The notes: generated by a model not told the origin, from the sequence alone. DNA of 64,000 nucleotides from Trichoplax sp. H2 (GCA_003344405.1 NOWV01000033.1:62001-126000); one strand, 5' to 3'. Positions 13,301 to 25,340 are shown, counted from the stretch's first letter. Program-made: numbers and translations.

Positions 13301-15454
13301 CACAATCATCCCTATATTTAGGATTAGAATACTAAGATATCATTGTGTAAAATAAGTGTAAAGAATTTCCATAGTTACGTAAGAATGTAAAACTGCTACA
13401 ATTTATTGTCAAGTACCAAATAATTCATAATGTAAAATTAATAAAAGTATTTATTGATGATAAGTTATGCATATTCTAATTCATTAAATAAATGATACTT
13501 ATAAAGACATAAATGATTATATGCGATGACTTTTAATTAATTAATATATGATGGATGTATTGTAGGTAAGGTTAGTAAATATTAGACCGTCATAGTTATA
13601 AAATATGGATTGCAGCCATGAAAATAGTTTTACTTCGCATCTATAGCTTAAGATAACTTTTTCTTTTTTACTTATTACAAATATAAAATTGCTACAGTAG
13701 GAGTTCTTGCTCTTGGTAGTAGCAAAGTAAATCGTTATGATACCGTGATACTATGATACTTTGATAGAATAGTAATATATAATAGATAGGAGGTTTAAAC
13801 TAGGAACACCCGTAAAGAATAAATCGTATGATAATAAATTTAACTCTGATATTGCGATTTAAATTGGTAAGATATGATCATGATTCTAAAAGTAAAGCTG
13901 TAACTAATTCTATATGAATCGTAAATTCTGTTGTCGATAGTCATTTAGTTAGTGGCTAGTTTTAGATATCGAGAAAGTACTCATTAGTTATTAGTTACAC
14001 GAACTGATTTCACAGTTAAGCAATATTTCATAAGAACTTGAAAAGTTCTTGTTATAGCATATTTGAGACATTTGTCCCAATAAAATATCTAAGCATTAAT
14101 GATCATCAGCTATACACTTGTCTAAAATTGATTAACATCTTCAAACTCAGAAAGTGTTAGCTTGCTCTTGTCTCTCAAGAAATGACTACGGTGCTAATAT
14201 ACTTATAACTAATTAAAAGTCATTGATGGAGCATAATGTATTAACCTTTTATGATAGATTTTCAAAACCGACAATCGTTTGTAAAGCTGGTATATCTTTA
14301 ATTGCTTAACTTACAGAACTTTGTATAAAGATGTACAACTATTAATTAATCGAAGAATAACGAGATAAAACAACTATTTAAATTTACCGTAAACATAAAA
14401 AATATCCCCAAACATTCTACATTATCCAGCGAAGCTAAACAGATCGAATAAATTTTAATCATAACACCAAAGATTGTGTATATATATATGCTATGACTTT
14501 TAAAATTGTAATTTTCAAATTACGAACTTTGAGACTCATTGGATTGATTACTTATTAGCTTCAGTACGCATATTCTAACTTCTACCATGTGATAAAATCC
14601 TATCACAAAAATTCAAATTGGTAGAAAATTAGAACTTTATTAGATCTAATACAAAGATTAGCTTCACATAGCTCTACTCCAGCAGAACGAGTACAACTAC
14701 TGAAAGACTTCTAGAAATAAAAATCAGATAATTTTATGTCGTTTGCTGTTATACTCCCTGTAGCCTTCGTAGCTACAATCAGCATAGCAACATTTTACCT
14801 TATTTTACTGATAATCAAACAATTAGTAGCAACACTGTTCTATCGTGGACCATCATAAATCCAATATGGAAATGATTTCAGTATTTTCGTAGACATCATC
14901 CCAATCATTCAAAGTACAATGAGGTGACCATATCCTAATATATGATTTACAGTTCTATTTGCCCCTAATCTTATTAGTAGCTCAATATCTTACATTTTAT
15001 AGTCATCTGTAATCTAGTATAGAGTCTATATCATCTGCAGGGGTATAACAGAGAATTATAAACTTTCTATACATGTTGTTATAAGAAATAGATTTGAATA
15101 GAAATCAGCGACGAATGTAAAAAATAATTGCATAATCTGAAAATTTTTAGACAAAGATTTAATACTAACTTATTCTAGTCCTACCTTAGTGTAATAAAAT
15201 ATCGCTTTTAATCGATAATGTTTTAGCATATAATCCTTGTTGTTGATATCAGCTAACGCTTCCTTAACTGATTCTACTTGATCTAAGCCAAGATATCCTG
15301 TAACTGTTTCTGGGTATGGTAGGAAAGCAGCAATATGTATTTCTGTCTTATTGCTTATCGTTCGATGAGAAATGCTACGTATAGGTTTGATTAGTAGCAG
15401 TAAAGATATTTGTAGCAAAATAAATTTGGATTTACTGTTCAATATAATTTCCAT
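1400..15454 (-). CDS. GABA-B receptor-like class C GPCR, split by large introns; helices 5-7 not in window
   Basis: Predicted metabotropic receptor of the plasma membrane with a Venus-flytrap ligand domain, GABA-B type. Exons on the minus strand, high to low: 15454-15185 (ATG, signal peptide, IHIAAFLPYP), 8081-7944 (NAGTAVNDF, KYGIIG), 7538-7368 (FPYFYRT), 7150-6969, 6637-6434 (YGKKYIWIFPGYYP), 5758-5595 (YDAMWTLALALN), 5471-5411, 2265-2115 (helix 1), 1903 to about 1570-1640 (helices 2-3, FAKTWRVYRIF) and 1491-1400 (helix 4). Junction phases agree except in two places. Exon 7150-6969 is 182 bp and needs one more base near 7016 to stay in frame. A short linker exon between 6434 and 5758 was not found. 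The 3' end of the helix 2-3 exon is also uncertain. Helices 5-7 should lie left of base 1, unless lost. There is no cysteine-rich domain between ligand domain and membrane, as expected for GABA-B rather than glutamate receptors. The gene may be intact with a sequencing error, or be a pseudogene. Confidence 0.85.
2745..3290 (+). repeat. dispersed LTR-like repeat, copy 2
   Basis: Aligns by eye with the copy at 20.5-21.5 kb over several hundred bases: TAGTTTAATA, GCCTTAACGTRA, AAGATGATT, TTCTAGTT, TGCTTAGATTAG and the terminal block with CTTGTCGCAGA. It lies inside the 3.1 kb intron of the GABA-B-like gene, antisense to it. Confidence 0.5.
3383..3810 (+). repeat. tandem repeat, four units of about 108 bp in alternating A/B order
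   Basis: Units begin near 3383, 3482, 3595 and 3700, and each ends in an AAATTTTGCMA- or CATGCCACAG-like block. Units 1 and 3 share a CATACAGTATAG core, and units 2 and 4 share a TACGCGTACA core. This suggests an A-B dimer that was duplicated once. It sits in the intron between receptor exons 5411 and 2265. Confidence 0.55.
4820..5195 (+). repeat. dispersed LTR-like repeat, copy 3
   Basis: Same block order as copy 1: a GGACATATTGG block, a TATATAAA box near 4990, AGAGTTCTTAAG, TTTAACGTAAG, GCGTCTAAG, then ACGTTATCTTCTTGCAAAGC at the end. Same orientation as the other copies. Confidence 0.5.
8099..9040 (+). repeat. diverged direct repeat pair
   Basis: 8099-8335 and 8751-9030 share blocks in a partly permuted order: TATAAATATTCCAA, CTATAATAGY, AAAGATATGTC followed by CTRCTG, and AAGAATRG. 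Divergence is clearly greater than between the gap-flanking duplicates, so this is an older repeat. It lies in intron 1 of the GABA-B-like gene. Confidence 0.45.
8751..9460. repeat. haplotype copy without insertion, left of gap 1
   Basis: This stretch recurs to the right of the gap as 9481-9685 plus 11637-12145, interrupted there by the 1,948 bp element. As read, the copies differ only by a few bases at the insertion point and a 2-base longer T run. The likeliest reading is an unmerged allele, not a biological duplication. Confidence 0.8.
9461..9480. other. assembly gap 1 (20 N)
   Basis: Twenty unknown bases joining two contigs whose ends overlap as direct repeats. Confidence 0.99.
9684..11631. 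mobile_element. solo-LTR-like insertion with 5 bp target duplication
   Basis: A 1,948 bp segment starting TGTAATG and ending ATATCACA, with the TG...CA termini of LTR retroelements. It is flanked by AACTG at 9679-9683 and 11632-11636. The uninterrupted allele left of gap 1 has a single AACTG at 8949-8953, so both an empty and a filled site are present in the window. No protease, reverse transcriptase or integrase reading frame is seen inside, so this looks like a solo LTR or a non-autonomous element. An AATAAA at 11578-11583 lies about 50 bp from one end. Two minus-strand open frames (11083-10892 and 11484-11296) leave its orientation open. A 31 bp duplicate with a GTCYGATATAA core is near 10391-10455. 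Confidence 0.8.
11296..11484 (-). CDS. 62-aa hydrophobic ORF inside the LTR-like element
   Basis: ATG-started frame giving one strongly hydrophobic stretch (about residues 3-35) followed by FYCGPSLIRYGYD. A diverged inverted copy at 14739-14926 encodes an alignable protein with one extra residue near the start and a single internal stop. That pattern suggests past coding use. No family is recognised. Confidence 0.35.
   Translation of the reverse strand: MHAFILSVAFAATIRMATFYLLLHIVKLFLVRLFYCGPSLIRYGYDCSTYVDNIHTSQSTMN
12146..14640. other. no gene recognised; receptor intron 1
   Basis: AT-rich intronic sequence without open frames of note on either strand. Only short A/T runs and small palindromes are seen. 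Confidence 0.5.
14641..14960 (-). mobile_element. diverged inverted fragment of the LTR-like element
   Basis: The reverse complement aligns with 11281-11580 of the LTR-like element: CTAATATA blocks, GATGGTCC, TATACAAAGATTA-like and AGACTTCTAGAA blocks. It lies about 200 bp downstream of receptor exon 1, within intron 1. The hydrophobic frame is kept here, except for a TAA after FYRGPS. Confidence 0.6.
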
Positions 15455-18400
15455 CTTAGAATTGGCCTAGTATATAGATAATAATTATAACAGAAATTGA
15501 ATTAATAACATGCAATAGCTTAATTTTCAATCTTCTATAGAACACGCTGTATTACAAAGTATTTATGCAAAAATCGGTAGTAAAGTTAATCATATATTCT
15601 CTTCGAAAAACTTATAAGTGAAGTCTACAATGTAACTTACATATAATAGGCATAATTTATTTTCTGTGATGAATTTTATGTTAAATTATGGAGTGTAGTG
15701 ATTTTCATGCTCGATACAACTACTGTGAAAACCCATCAGGATTTATGCTTTTACTATGATATGCTTTTGATGATTATGTTATTTATTTCCGTAAGCTTAA
15801 TTTACAGAAGCAGGAATACACCGTTCTAGGGCATATCGTGTAGAAATTATTAGACATACCTTTTCAAGGCTACATTACCTGACGCATATACATACATTTT
15901 AATTAGTTTAAAAAAATTATTACTGTATTTAACTACTATGCTCTACTAAAAGAAATTACAATATATAAATCTAATCTTATAGAAAAGTTATTAGTATTTG
16001 TCTGTAAGAATGATCAATAAAATTTTATACGAGTACCTGCAATAAAACGTAATTACTAAAGGTTCAGCCTTGCTAAATTGTAAGAGTAGGATAATAGCGA
16101 TCATAACGGCTCTTCTGACCTATATTTTACTAGTATATTACTGCTGTTTGCTTGATTATATTATTATTGAATTGGTTACGTTACTTGTTCCAAATGTAAT
16201 TTCTTTAAGATATGGGAACATTTGTACTCAAATTTAATTTCCCAGAAAATCATTAAATGATCAATTTTTAACCACTTTAATTTCGCTTACAATAGGGCAA
16301 TGGCTCTATCAAAATTAGACAACGGCTATTTTTGACTTTACTTCAGAATTAATTTTTGAAGTCATCAAATGTGAATATCGCTATTTAACCCTTTTACTCT
16401 ATCCTGTTCTTTACTTCTATAATTACGAGTCAGTATAAAAAATTTACGATCAAAAAAACTAAAATCTAGACCATCTCCATGAGTTGGATTTAAGATGGCC
16501 TTTATTGCTAAGTGCAGGACAATAGTAACATAGAGTTAAAGTAATGTAAATATTCCTTCGTACTTATTACTAAAATAAAGTCATTAAATAAGTGTTATAG
16601 CATGATAAGTTTACTATCATTTCTTGAAATTTAGTCAGTAGAATAATCAATTACTATAAGAGATTACCTTATAATGGCAGCTTTCCTAGCTCAATAATAA
16701 AATTGCGCGCAGTAAATTAACTTAATAACTCTAAATCAAAGCTTTTTATAGACTCTGGTAGATTTCTTAATCTGATATGACTATAGTTACGTTAACAAGA
16801 GATCAGGGAAATATTTTTATGCGAAATACAATTGGCTTCAAATCTTGCAGCTTTATTATTGTAAAAATAGGATGTATAAAGTTCATGCAAATAGTCGATG
16901 CTAGCATAAGACCAATGAGAATTATCGGATAACGAACCTGTTATTGAGATTTTAATGAAGAAACAAAGCAATTGTCTAGTAGCTTATTTTCAGTTATGTT
17001 AAACGCTTTTATAATAATATCAAATATATCTTATTTCCACTTTTTAATATCAAAGCTTTAGAATCTTAGTTTTGGTCATGCGAACTAACAAATTCAGAAG
17101 ATGATTTATATTTTAATATATAATTGGTAAAGATTGAAGATTTTTTGGAAGTTATTAGGAATTATAACTTGAAGTTTAGCTAATAAGTATTACTACCAAT
17201 GTTATTGAATTATCAAAATTAAGATAAATTTTTAAAAATTTATCTTCAAGATTACAATACTTGCTAAAGTTGACGATAAAGTAAATCAATAGTAATTATT
17301 TGTTGCATTTTAAATTATAACTAATATAAAAATGATAACATGAAAGAATAAAAGTCGACTTATTAAACTCTTTATGTGTCAATTCAAGAATAACTTGTAT
17401 GAATTTTTAAAATGCATTAATTTAGATTCTTCTATTGCTAGTCCATTTTCTATTATGGCATTCTTTAATAGAATGATAAGTAAACTAGCTATTTAAAGGA
17501 TAATCTAAATCAGTTCGGTAAAGGTGTAATTTAAGTCAACAATAAGTATTGAAACATAATTATCGGCAGATGTTTTTACAATCCTATTCATTATTTTCCT
17601 CAAAAGGAATAGCGCTGTTAACCGTGAAATTATTCAACCTTCTATGTAACTTTAATACGTTATTTCATGTAATAGATGATCTTTGTCAACTACTAGTCCG
17701 AAACCATTCTAAAAAATTCATCGTTTGAAATCAGATCTATTGACAATGTTACGTTATAATAATTAGAATTGAAGCGCGCTCTAGTTCCAATTCCAAATGC
17801 GATACATTATTTGTTTTGGGATAGGCCCATTAAATAAACGTGGAGCCTTTTCTCATAAGGAGTATTTCCACATAAATTTAGCGTGAGACTTGCCAGTGAG
17901 TAAAGGAGTAAAACGTATTGTAAAGCCTTATGAGCTATTTATATATACTTCCCTTCTCATTAGTGAACGAATCAGACCTTAGCATTAGAAAAATTCATTA
18001 CCTAACTATAATTTTAGCATTACTCATCGTAATATATCTTAAATATGATTGATAGGATAGCGTTGAACATAAGATTTCCGATTTACGAATACAAGTTTTA
18101 GTAGTATTGTATAGCAAATATCTAATAATTGCGTCAACTGTATAAACAGATGTTCAACTTTAGCTACTACGGAAATGAAGACATGTGTATATTTCGTATA
18201 ATATGAGCTAATGTTCACAAACTCTTCGGTATTAGATTATAGCTTCAAATATTATGGAAGAAAATACTAATGCGAAAGCATAGTTTGTATTGAATGATTC
18301 AGATAATTTTCCTACTATTGGACTGTAATCTAAATTATTCCATCTAGTCAAAAATCTAGTCCTAACAAAATTTCACTGTGATCTCAGCCAAAGCAGAATT

Positions 18401-20499
18401 TAAAAAAGGCTTTTATTATGAGATTTCAGAATGACAGAGGAATGATTAACTAGTAACAACAAACTAAAGTAAAGTATCCTGAGCTCAAAGTGGATCGCAA
18501 TCTCCTATTTTTAGTTCTTAAAAGTTATTAAGTTAATCTGTTTATGGAAGCAACCTTGTCTATACCCAGACTTGATTCATCAAATAAAACACTTCCTCAA
18601 GTAAATAATCAACATATTCTAGAATATACTGTATAACTACAGTAATTAAACCTATTCACGTATCATATTAAGGTTTAAAATATATTACTGTATAAGTATC
18701 GCATCTATTAGCTTTAAGTTTATTATATTTACCTATAAAATTTCTAATAAAAAATTGTTTGATTAGATCTGAGCCAATATACCAATTTAGAAAAAAGTGG
18801 CGTACATTAAATCGATGATTATGGCTTGTCAATAACTATTATAGCTAATTATTATAGATTAACAGTTCATGTTTTATGTTTCAATCAATTTATGTAAATA
18901 CTCTACCTGAATATTAATAATTTAATTACATACGCGTACAGTACATATGGCTAATATTAAACTGCCACAGTCGTAAAATACCGTGAAAGATAATCAACTG
19001 TTGATATTTAGAAACATTAGTTCATGTTTGACTTAATAGGAAATTTATAGTAGAGACTGTAGTAAATTAAGCTCTGATTATATTTGGATTATACTTAAAT
19101 TTGAACGTACTAGAATTGAAAATAGTCTGTCTACAGTACTTGGATTATTCGTAGGTGCTAGTACCGATTGTTATGTAAAATTACTAATTATAGCTTATAT
19201 GTCAAATATAAAGATTCAATACAAAATTATGTTCAACTGAAATAGTAATTCATGCGATAGAAATATCGTAATTAACAGAGCTGGACTTAATTTTTAAGGG
19301 ATCCTAAATGATACATTTTGGATACGTTGGTATCCATTATTAGTAAATTTACTAAAATTATAACTCTGTATGCAGTCGGGTTATCATAATATCGAAAATC
19401 TATTTAAGACCGCGCCAATGATGAATAAAGCGCCTTTAGTGATTTCTCCAAATTCTTCGTGTGTTGCACTGACTACTTTAGTTGGCTAGGGATTGCCAAA
19501 GAAAGCGTACTTCCTTTATAGTGGATTGCCAAGTGACTTTAAAGACTCTAGATTGGTTCTAGTCTTTATTACCGGTAGCGGTACAGCGGTAGTAGTGATA
19601 GAAGAGAAAGTGTCTCTTCTCATTGTGTTACTGTACTTAGAGAAATTTTAGTCAGTAACATAAGCTAAAGATTGCCACTGTTCCTTTAGCTTTTAACTGC
19701 TCTCCAGATACAACTTTCAATCCGACTGTTTCTATATTGCTGATTATTACAATTTTCAATATTTGATTCTAAAGTTGTAATGCAAAATTCTTCCTGTACC
19801 AACATGGTATGTAATATACTAGGCTGCAAGCATACAGAATAGTACACCGACCTGTGGTATTGTGGAATTAGTTCCCGTAATAAATTCTTACAAAAGGATA
19901 TCGTATCAATTCCTTTGCAGATAGAACTCTGTCAAAATCATTTCCAAACCTTAACTCAGTTTCCAGCTGTAGTAAGGTAATTTAGAGTATTTTTTTTATA
20001 TTCCATTATACTAAATTTTGAAGCTATAATTTTACAGTAGTATTCATTACATGTAAAAATATATCCTTTTCGACTTTAAAGTCCTTCCTACCTAGCGGAA
20101 TTCAAAATTTCTTTGCAGTCCTTTACGTTACAAAGAAAATAATAACTAACTTGCTATTACGGGCGCACTTTATCAATTCAAACACTGCAATAAGTTAATT
20201 TTAAAATTTCTTTCATTAATAGATTTATAACCCAGCTTTCCTGCTGGAAATTATAGTATTGATTTTAGAATACCTTACCTGTAAATACTTCGGTAATTTC
20301 TCTATCTAGTTTACAACAGAAATTGATCGATGACAATGTTGTGTAGGTGAGTATAAACAATATAAGATTTGATCAGTTGTAAACATTCAGTCCATTCCTG
20401 ATGAGTCAAATAACTTGAAAGTATCGTGAACCAAGTTTCCACTACAATTGTTTTGATTTAAATAACTACTTTTAGATTCTTAAAAATGTATTTTTACGG
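15455..20499. other. no gene recognised
   Basis: About 5 kb upstream of the receptor start codon, with stop codons dense in all frames. A fragment near 18930-18960 (ATACGCGTACAGTA) matches the core of the B unit in the 3.4-3.8 kb tandem array. The receptor promoter must lie near the low end, but no core element stands out. Confidence 0.4.
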
Positions 20500-21465
20500 T
20501 ATTACCATGCAGTTAGAATAGTTTAATAGTGCAGTTGTAACTAATATGGTAAAATTTCATTATTATATTGTAGGTAAGGTAAGTAATGCCTTAACGTAAG
20601 TCTTATTTCTAGCAGGCTGTCACTTATTTGATATTAATTGTTGTTGGGTGTAGATAGCAGCAAGATGATTCGAATTCTAGTTCACGATAGCTAAACTAGA
20701 CGGTTAACATGCTTAGATTAGTGTAACACAGAGTAATATTGTATTCTAAGTTGATGATATATTTAGTAATGTCTACCGTAGTTATTGTCTTCAACGTGTA
20801 ATAGATATTCCGTTAGAGGTTTAAGTATTAAATATAGCTAGCTTAGTAACTGTATCCTTTTAAAGAGGAGTGCTACAGTATTCACACTAGAGCTTCACAT
20901 GAAAGGTGTAAACTATCCTGTATTTGAAATGCTAATACTGAGGTGAGTAGCAAGTAAGGTGCTAAGATTGTTAAAGGCGGAAAAATATATAAGTGAGTAG
21001 TTCAGTACCGTAAAATAGCTCTTTCTCCTTAGAGGTCCTCAGCTGATCGATTGCGTTGTATCTTTATGAACGAAGTTTTGTTCAATAAATCTTAATTTTC
21101 TAAAGTCTTGAAGATTCTTGATTCATCAACCTCATAATTAGATTAATATTATCTCTGAGCAGTAGGCTAAAAATATTTACCGATTAAAAAGCTAAGTTAG
21201 AAACATTTCAGTTCCAGATGCCTTCCTTAGTAATACTGTACATAATTAGACCACAATTATTTACAATGTCGATAAATTTTAAACGAACGGGAACGATTCG
21301 AGTAAGCTAGTGTTATGAATGTGTCTGTGCTAATAAAAAAAGTTCTATTTTCACGGTACTTAGCTTGGTGTATGATTTACGTTTAAAAAAGGAGCGCTTA
21401 AGTCCATAGATTACCTATAGACTTTTACTTTATGTCCCTCTTGTCGCAGACTTAGACTTAATTTA
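20500..21465 (+). repeat. dispersed LTR-like repeat, copy 4
   Basis: The longest partner of copy 2. They share AGTTTAATA, GGTAAGRTAAG followed by CGATGCC/TAATGCC, CCTTAACGT, AGATGATT, TGCTTAGATTAG and the terminal CTTGTCGCAGA. A TATATAAG box lies near 20987. Confidence 0.5.
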
Positions 21466-21887
21466 TGGCATGAATACCTTAATTCCTTCCGAAAATACCT
21501 ATAACCCTTATTAAATGGTTTATCTCATCAAAGTAGTACTACAGTATTACTAAATGTATATTTTAAAAACTGCGCTACTACATTGTCAAAAGAAATTTGA
21601 TATGCAAATAAAAGTAATAACTTCAATAGTTAAAAACTAGATTAATAGACAAATTATTTCATTATTTTATTAGACTTGTATAGTATCGTGTTATGAAATA
21701 TGAGTCTTCTTTATCATACCCATATGTAATTGATTTCTTATATGAATGGTTATTGTAGTGCCTTTAAATAAATTATAATAATTCATGATTTTATACTCTA
21801 ATATTGCAACCTACGACTGTCTGAAAATCAACATCGTACAATCATAAATAGCTTTCAATAATGTCTAGATGAAATGATCAGTCTAGT

Positions 21888-22083
21888 ATGTTGTTAAAGA
21901 TCTCTATAGCGTATTCCGACAGATTTCACATATCGTTACATTTCTAGTGTCTAATCAATCGGTAGGCTTACTGTAATATATGCACATAGATAACCACTAG
22001 ATTATTAATTTCTGTTTTATTATAATAACAGTCAAATAATTTCTTATCTAGCAATTAGTAGTCAGCAGGACTTCAACCTAATA
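21888..22083. repeat. haplotype duplicate A, left copy
   Basis: 196 bp repeated at 26208-26403, just right of gap 2, with one visible difference (A at 22025, G at 26345). This is interpreted as the same locus from the other haplotype. Confidence 0.8.
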
Positions 22084-22645
22084 GGGTCTTAATTTACCGA
22101 GTAATTAATTCGTTATTAATGTGCGAGAAACTTCTAAATTAATTAAAATTCCGAATTTTGCTATGTTGGGAAATGGCTTAAGTTTATATTCTTTAACTTA
22201 TTTATTTCTGATTAGAATTGCATTTTTAGAGATAAGAAAAAGTTGTGAAATTTGGTTAAAAGAAGAGGGATTCTCTATTCACTAAATGCTGTTTCTAGCT
22301 CAGTTCGCGTGCTGTGACAACGTATCAACAGTAAATATATGAGGAAATTTAATAATAAAATCTTTCGCAAAAATTATTGCAATTATAACCGTAACTATCG
22401 TTCAAACTATAAAGAAAAACAGCAAATCATAAAATTGAATACCTGTCCTCAGAAGACACTATAAAGCAATTCGCAGTGGTTGATATTGTTTTATTGTCGA
22501 AATAGATGTACTAAAGTTTGAAATAAAGTATTATAGTAACTCGAAGAATGCTATAAATTTATTGTTAAGTAAAAATATCAGCTACGAAATTCCAAGAAAA
22601 CTTCTAGATAATGTTTAAATATTAAAAATCCGGAATTATCTAGCA

Positions 22646-22861
22646 TTGATAATTTCATTATTTAAAAAGACATTTCTGAAGAATATGCCAATCCATCAAA
22701 TTAAATTATGTAAATTAAATCACGATTTCACTCTGACTTGCTTTTTATCGTACACCAAGTTAAGAAACGATATTATTCAGAGTAAGATTATCCTAATCGA
22801 GAAGTCAAATAGTATTAACTACCAAAAATTCGCTGATGGTGTGAGTATGTTCGTTACTTAG
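22646..22861 (+). CDS. uncharacterised 71-codon open frame (TTG start), probable relic
   Basis: Open from a TTG start in the 3.8 kb segment. The end (NYQKFADGVSMF) faintly recalls the start of a BACK domain in BTB-Kelch proteins. The left-edge frame at 50-277 shares a TTTAAAAAGACAT block with it. No further exon was found, so function is unassigned. Confidence 0.15.
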   Translation: MIISLFKKTFLKNMPIHQIKLCKLNHDFTLTCFLSYTKLRNDIIQSKIILIEKSNSINYQKFADGVSMFVT

Positions 22862-24839
22862 TTACTTGATTGGAAGTCATTTAAATGAGGAATCAAAATA
22901 TCAGATTTAATAGAGAAATTAATTGATGGTCAGAAAAATGCTTTGCAACAAAGAAATGTAATTTACGATCTATAAGTCAATTCCCTAAAACATAACAGAC
23001 ACTATATCCTCTCTATCAGGAAGATTACTCGTCAACAGACAAGACTTAAGTACCTGCAAGTCTACGTTAAACACAGATTCATAAAAACTCTCTCCCTAAT
23101 ACACAATATACCGCGATTTCAATAAATTAGATGATATTAGGTTGCATTATCATAATGAAGACGGCAATATTTACGAAAATAGATACCTAATAACTAATAT
23201 AAGATAGTAAGATTTATTTACTCCTAATAGATATACACTGAATATTCTTGAGTTAGTATTACGATCGATCACAAGTTAGTTACTATCACAGTGATTCGAA
23301 GTGTAAGTACATTATTCTCAACTACTACATATAGCTATTGACCAGGGACTTCTAGAAGTCCCCGCGTATTGACTTAAATGCCACTGGCTCAAATAATTCA
23401 GTGCTATGGTGTTGCATAATATATCTAAATTAGAAAGCGACCAAATACGGTTAAGCCTACAAAATTGCTCCTACTAATATAAATGATGAGAAAAATCGAC
23501 ATTAATGATTACCTTATTGTGACCTTTTAACTTGCGGTTGTAAAAGAATTCATAAGTCAGAATTATAAAAAATTACGTTATTTCAATGACTCATTTATTA
23601 TATACAGATGTGAGTGTATTTAAAGAGCAACGTATAATTCTAGAATATAAGCCAGTGTTTGATGTCTATACCTTAAGATTGGGCTTTTTCGAATATAAAA
23701 TTCAACAAAACATTATTTCATAACTATAATATGTCGACAAGGTTTCAGTAAGCTTGTATGGATATACAGCACAATATTGATAGCAGCAATAACCGTTATC
23801 ATTTAAATCGGCAGGTTCGATTTACCGCATTCCAATCATTTATCTAAGATCTTGTTAAATTTTTGTATTTTATTTTATCTATTCGTAGAGCGATGCCGCC
23901 AAATAAGAATTACTGTACCAGGTCTACAAATATAGGTTACTGTATTTTAGTTTAAGGTGTCACAAGTTATCTATTATCGAGCGTATTTAACAAACCACTT
24001 TCGCAATCAGAAATGGTTTTCTATGTTAATGAATGGCTACTATATTCGTATATCTCCTGAAATATTATTACACCATTGAAAAGTGATTATGAATCAAATT
24101 TTCATTTTAGCTTTATCCTATTTGCTAAAGAAAGAAGTAACGTCTAAGCACTCTTACAATAACAGAAAGTAGACAACGGCTAGGTTATTTACTGGAAGTT
24201 TTAATGAGTGCCTTTGAATCAGTTTAGGTTTATTTGTCCCCAAAAATACCTCTTAGGCATTTTTTATGCAATAATAAGTGGTAGACACCTGCTAGGTTAT
24301 TTACTTGCAATTTTATGTCTTTAAATCAGTTTAGGGTTCTTCATCCGCAATATTTCTCACCTATTTGTAATATCCAAATGTATGATTGCATTTTGATCCG
24401 AAAATCTCAGCTTTAGAAATGGTAAATGTAGTCTATAAATAGGTTACTTTTCTTTTGCAAACAATAGTTTGGAAAAACTACGCCTAATTTTTTTTTATTC
24501 TTCTGCATCTAATATCATGATGACTCCTGTAATTGTATCTATTTCCGATAAAGATATCGATTGTTACTTATCACAGAAATTATTATATATTATCTTTCTA
24601 ATTAATTACAAAATTTTTGCTACTTTTGCATTATTTTATTATTACTACTAGTAAATGAGAAGCTGAAAGTGGATACTGAATACGATCGACTTGAAGCAAG
24701 TAAAATCGTATTCTTTGTTCACAATAAGGATTGAGTCTTTGTCACTTCTGAAGAATTGTAAAATAGTTTTTAATTTTAAAACGTTTATACTTACAACTAA
24801 CATAATTCTTGTGAGGATGATTAAGCGTTATATTATCTG

Positions 24840-25043
24840 TCAATTACATGATTCGGTAGATATTATAATTATCTGTTTCGTATAATGTTTATAGTACCTA
24901 ATGGAATCTCCGATTACGATACTTTGCGTTGATGTACTTGTACTTTTTACTGTCCGTGTTATTGTGTTGTTATTAGATGATCGATTTTCCCTGTGGCATT
25001 CATTTTGATTCTCCACGTCTATAGCAAGTAACGAACAATCCAC
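24840..25043 (-). CDS. exon-like frame with a GDSI motif
   Basis: A minus-strand frame of 67 codons with a Ser/Thr/Asn-rich linker followed by SIVIGDSIR. Such a linker plus GDS block occurs at the start of SGNH-hydrolase-like domains, some in mobile elements. The frame stops about 20 codons later, and no other catalytic block was found. It could also be chance. Confidence 0.2.
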   Translation of the reverse strand: MDCSLLAIDVENQNECHRENRSSNNNTITRTVKSTSTSTQSIVIGDSIRYYKHYTKQIIIISTESCN

Positions 25044-25189
25044 TTTATAATGTCTACTTTTGGATCCATTTGATCTTGCTTCTTCTAGTTATAATAGTTA
25101 GTTAGATAAAGTACTAGTATGTTGATGATACTGTATTTTGGATCTGGTGTACAAGAAAAGTTTATTTCAGTTGGCAAATATAGTTGACT

Positions 25190-25340
25190 AAAGTCGAGTT
25201 CTGTAGTTTTTTAACGTAGAAGCAAAGGCATCTAAGTTCTTGTGAATAGTTAAGGTATACTAAATCCCGGAAACTTAAGAAATTTATAGATTTCTTATTA
25301 TGCAAGCCTTGCCGCAAAGCTAGTTGTGAAAGCTTATCAT
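25190..25340 (+). repeat. dispersed LTR-like repeat, copy 5 (3' part)
   Basis: TTTTTAACGTAGAAGCAAAGGC, then ATCTAAGTTCTTGTGAATAGTTAAG, AATCCCGGAAACTTA, and a CTTGCCGCAAAGC tail match the end of copy 1 closely. Confidence 0.5.

Noticed and set aside
23790-23830. GGTTCGATTT stretch resembling a tRNA T-arm
   Set aside because: The flanking bases do not form a 5 bp stem, and no acceptor, D or anticodon arms can be placed around it.
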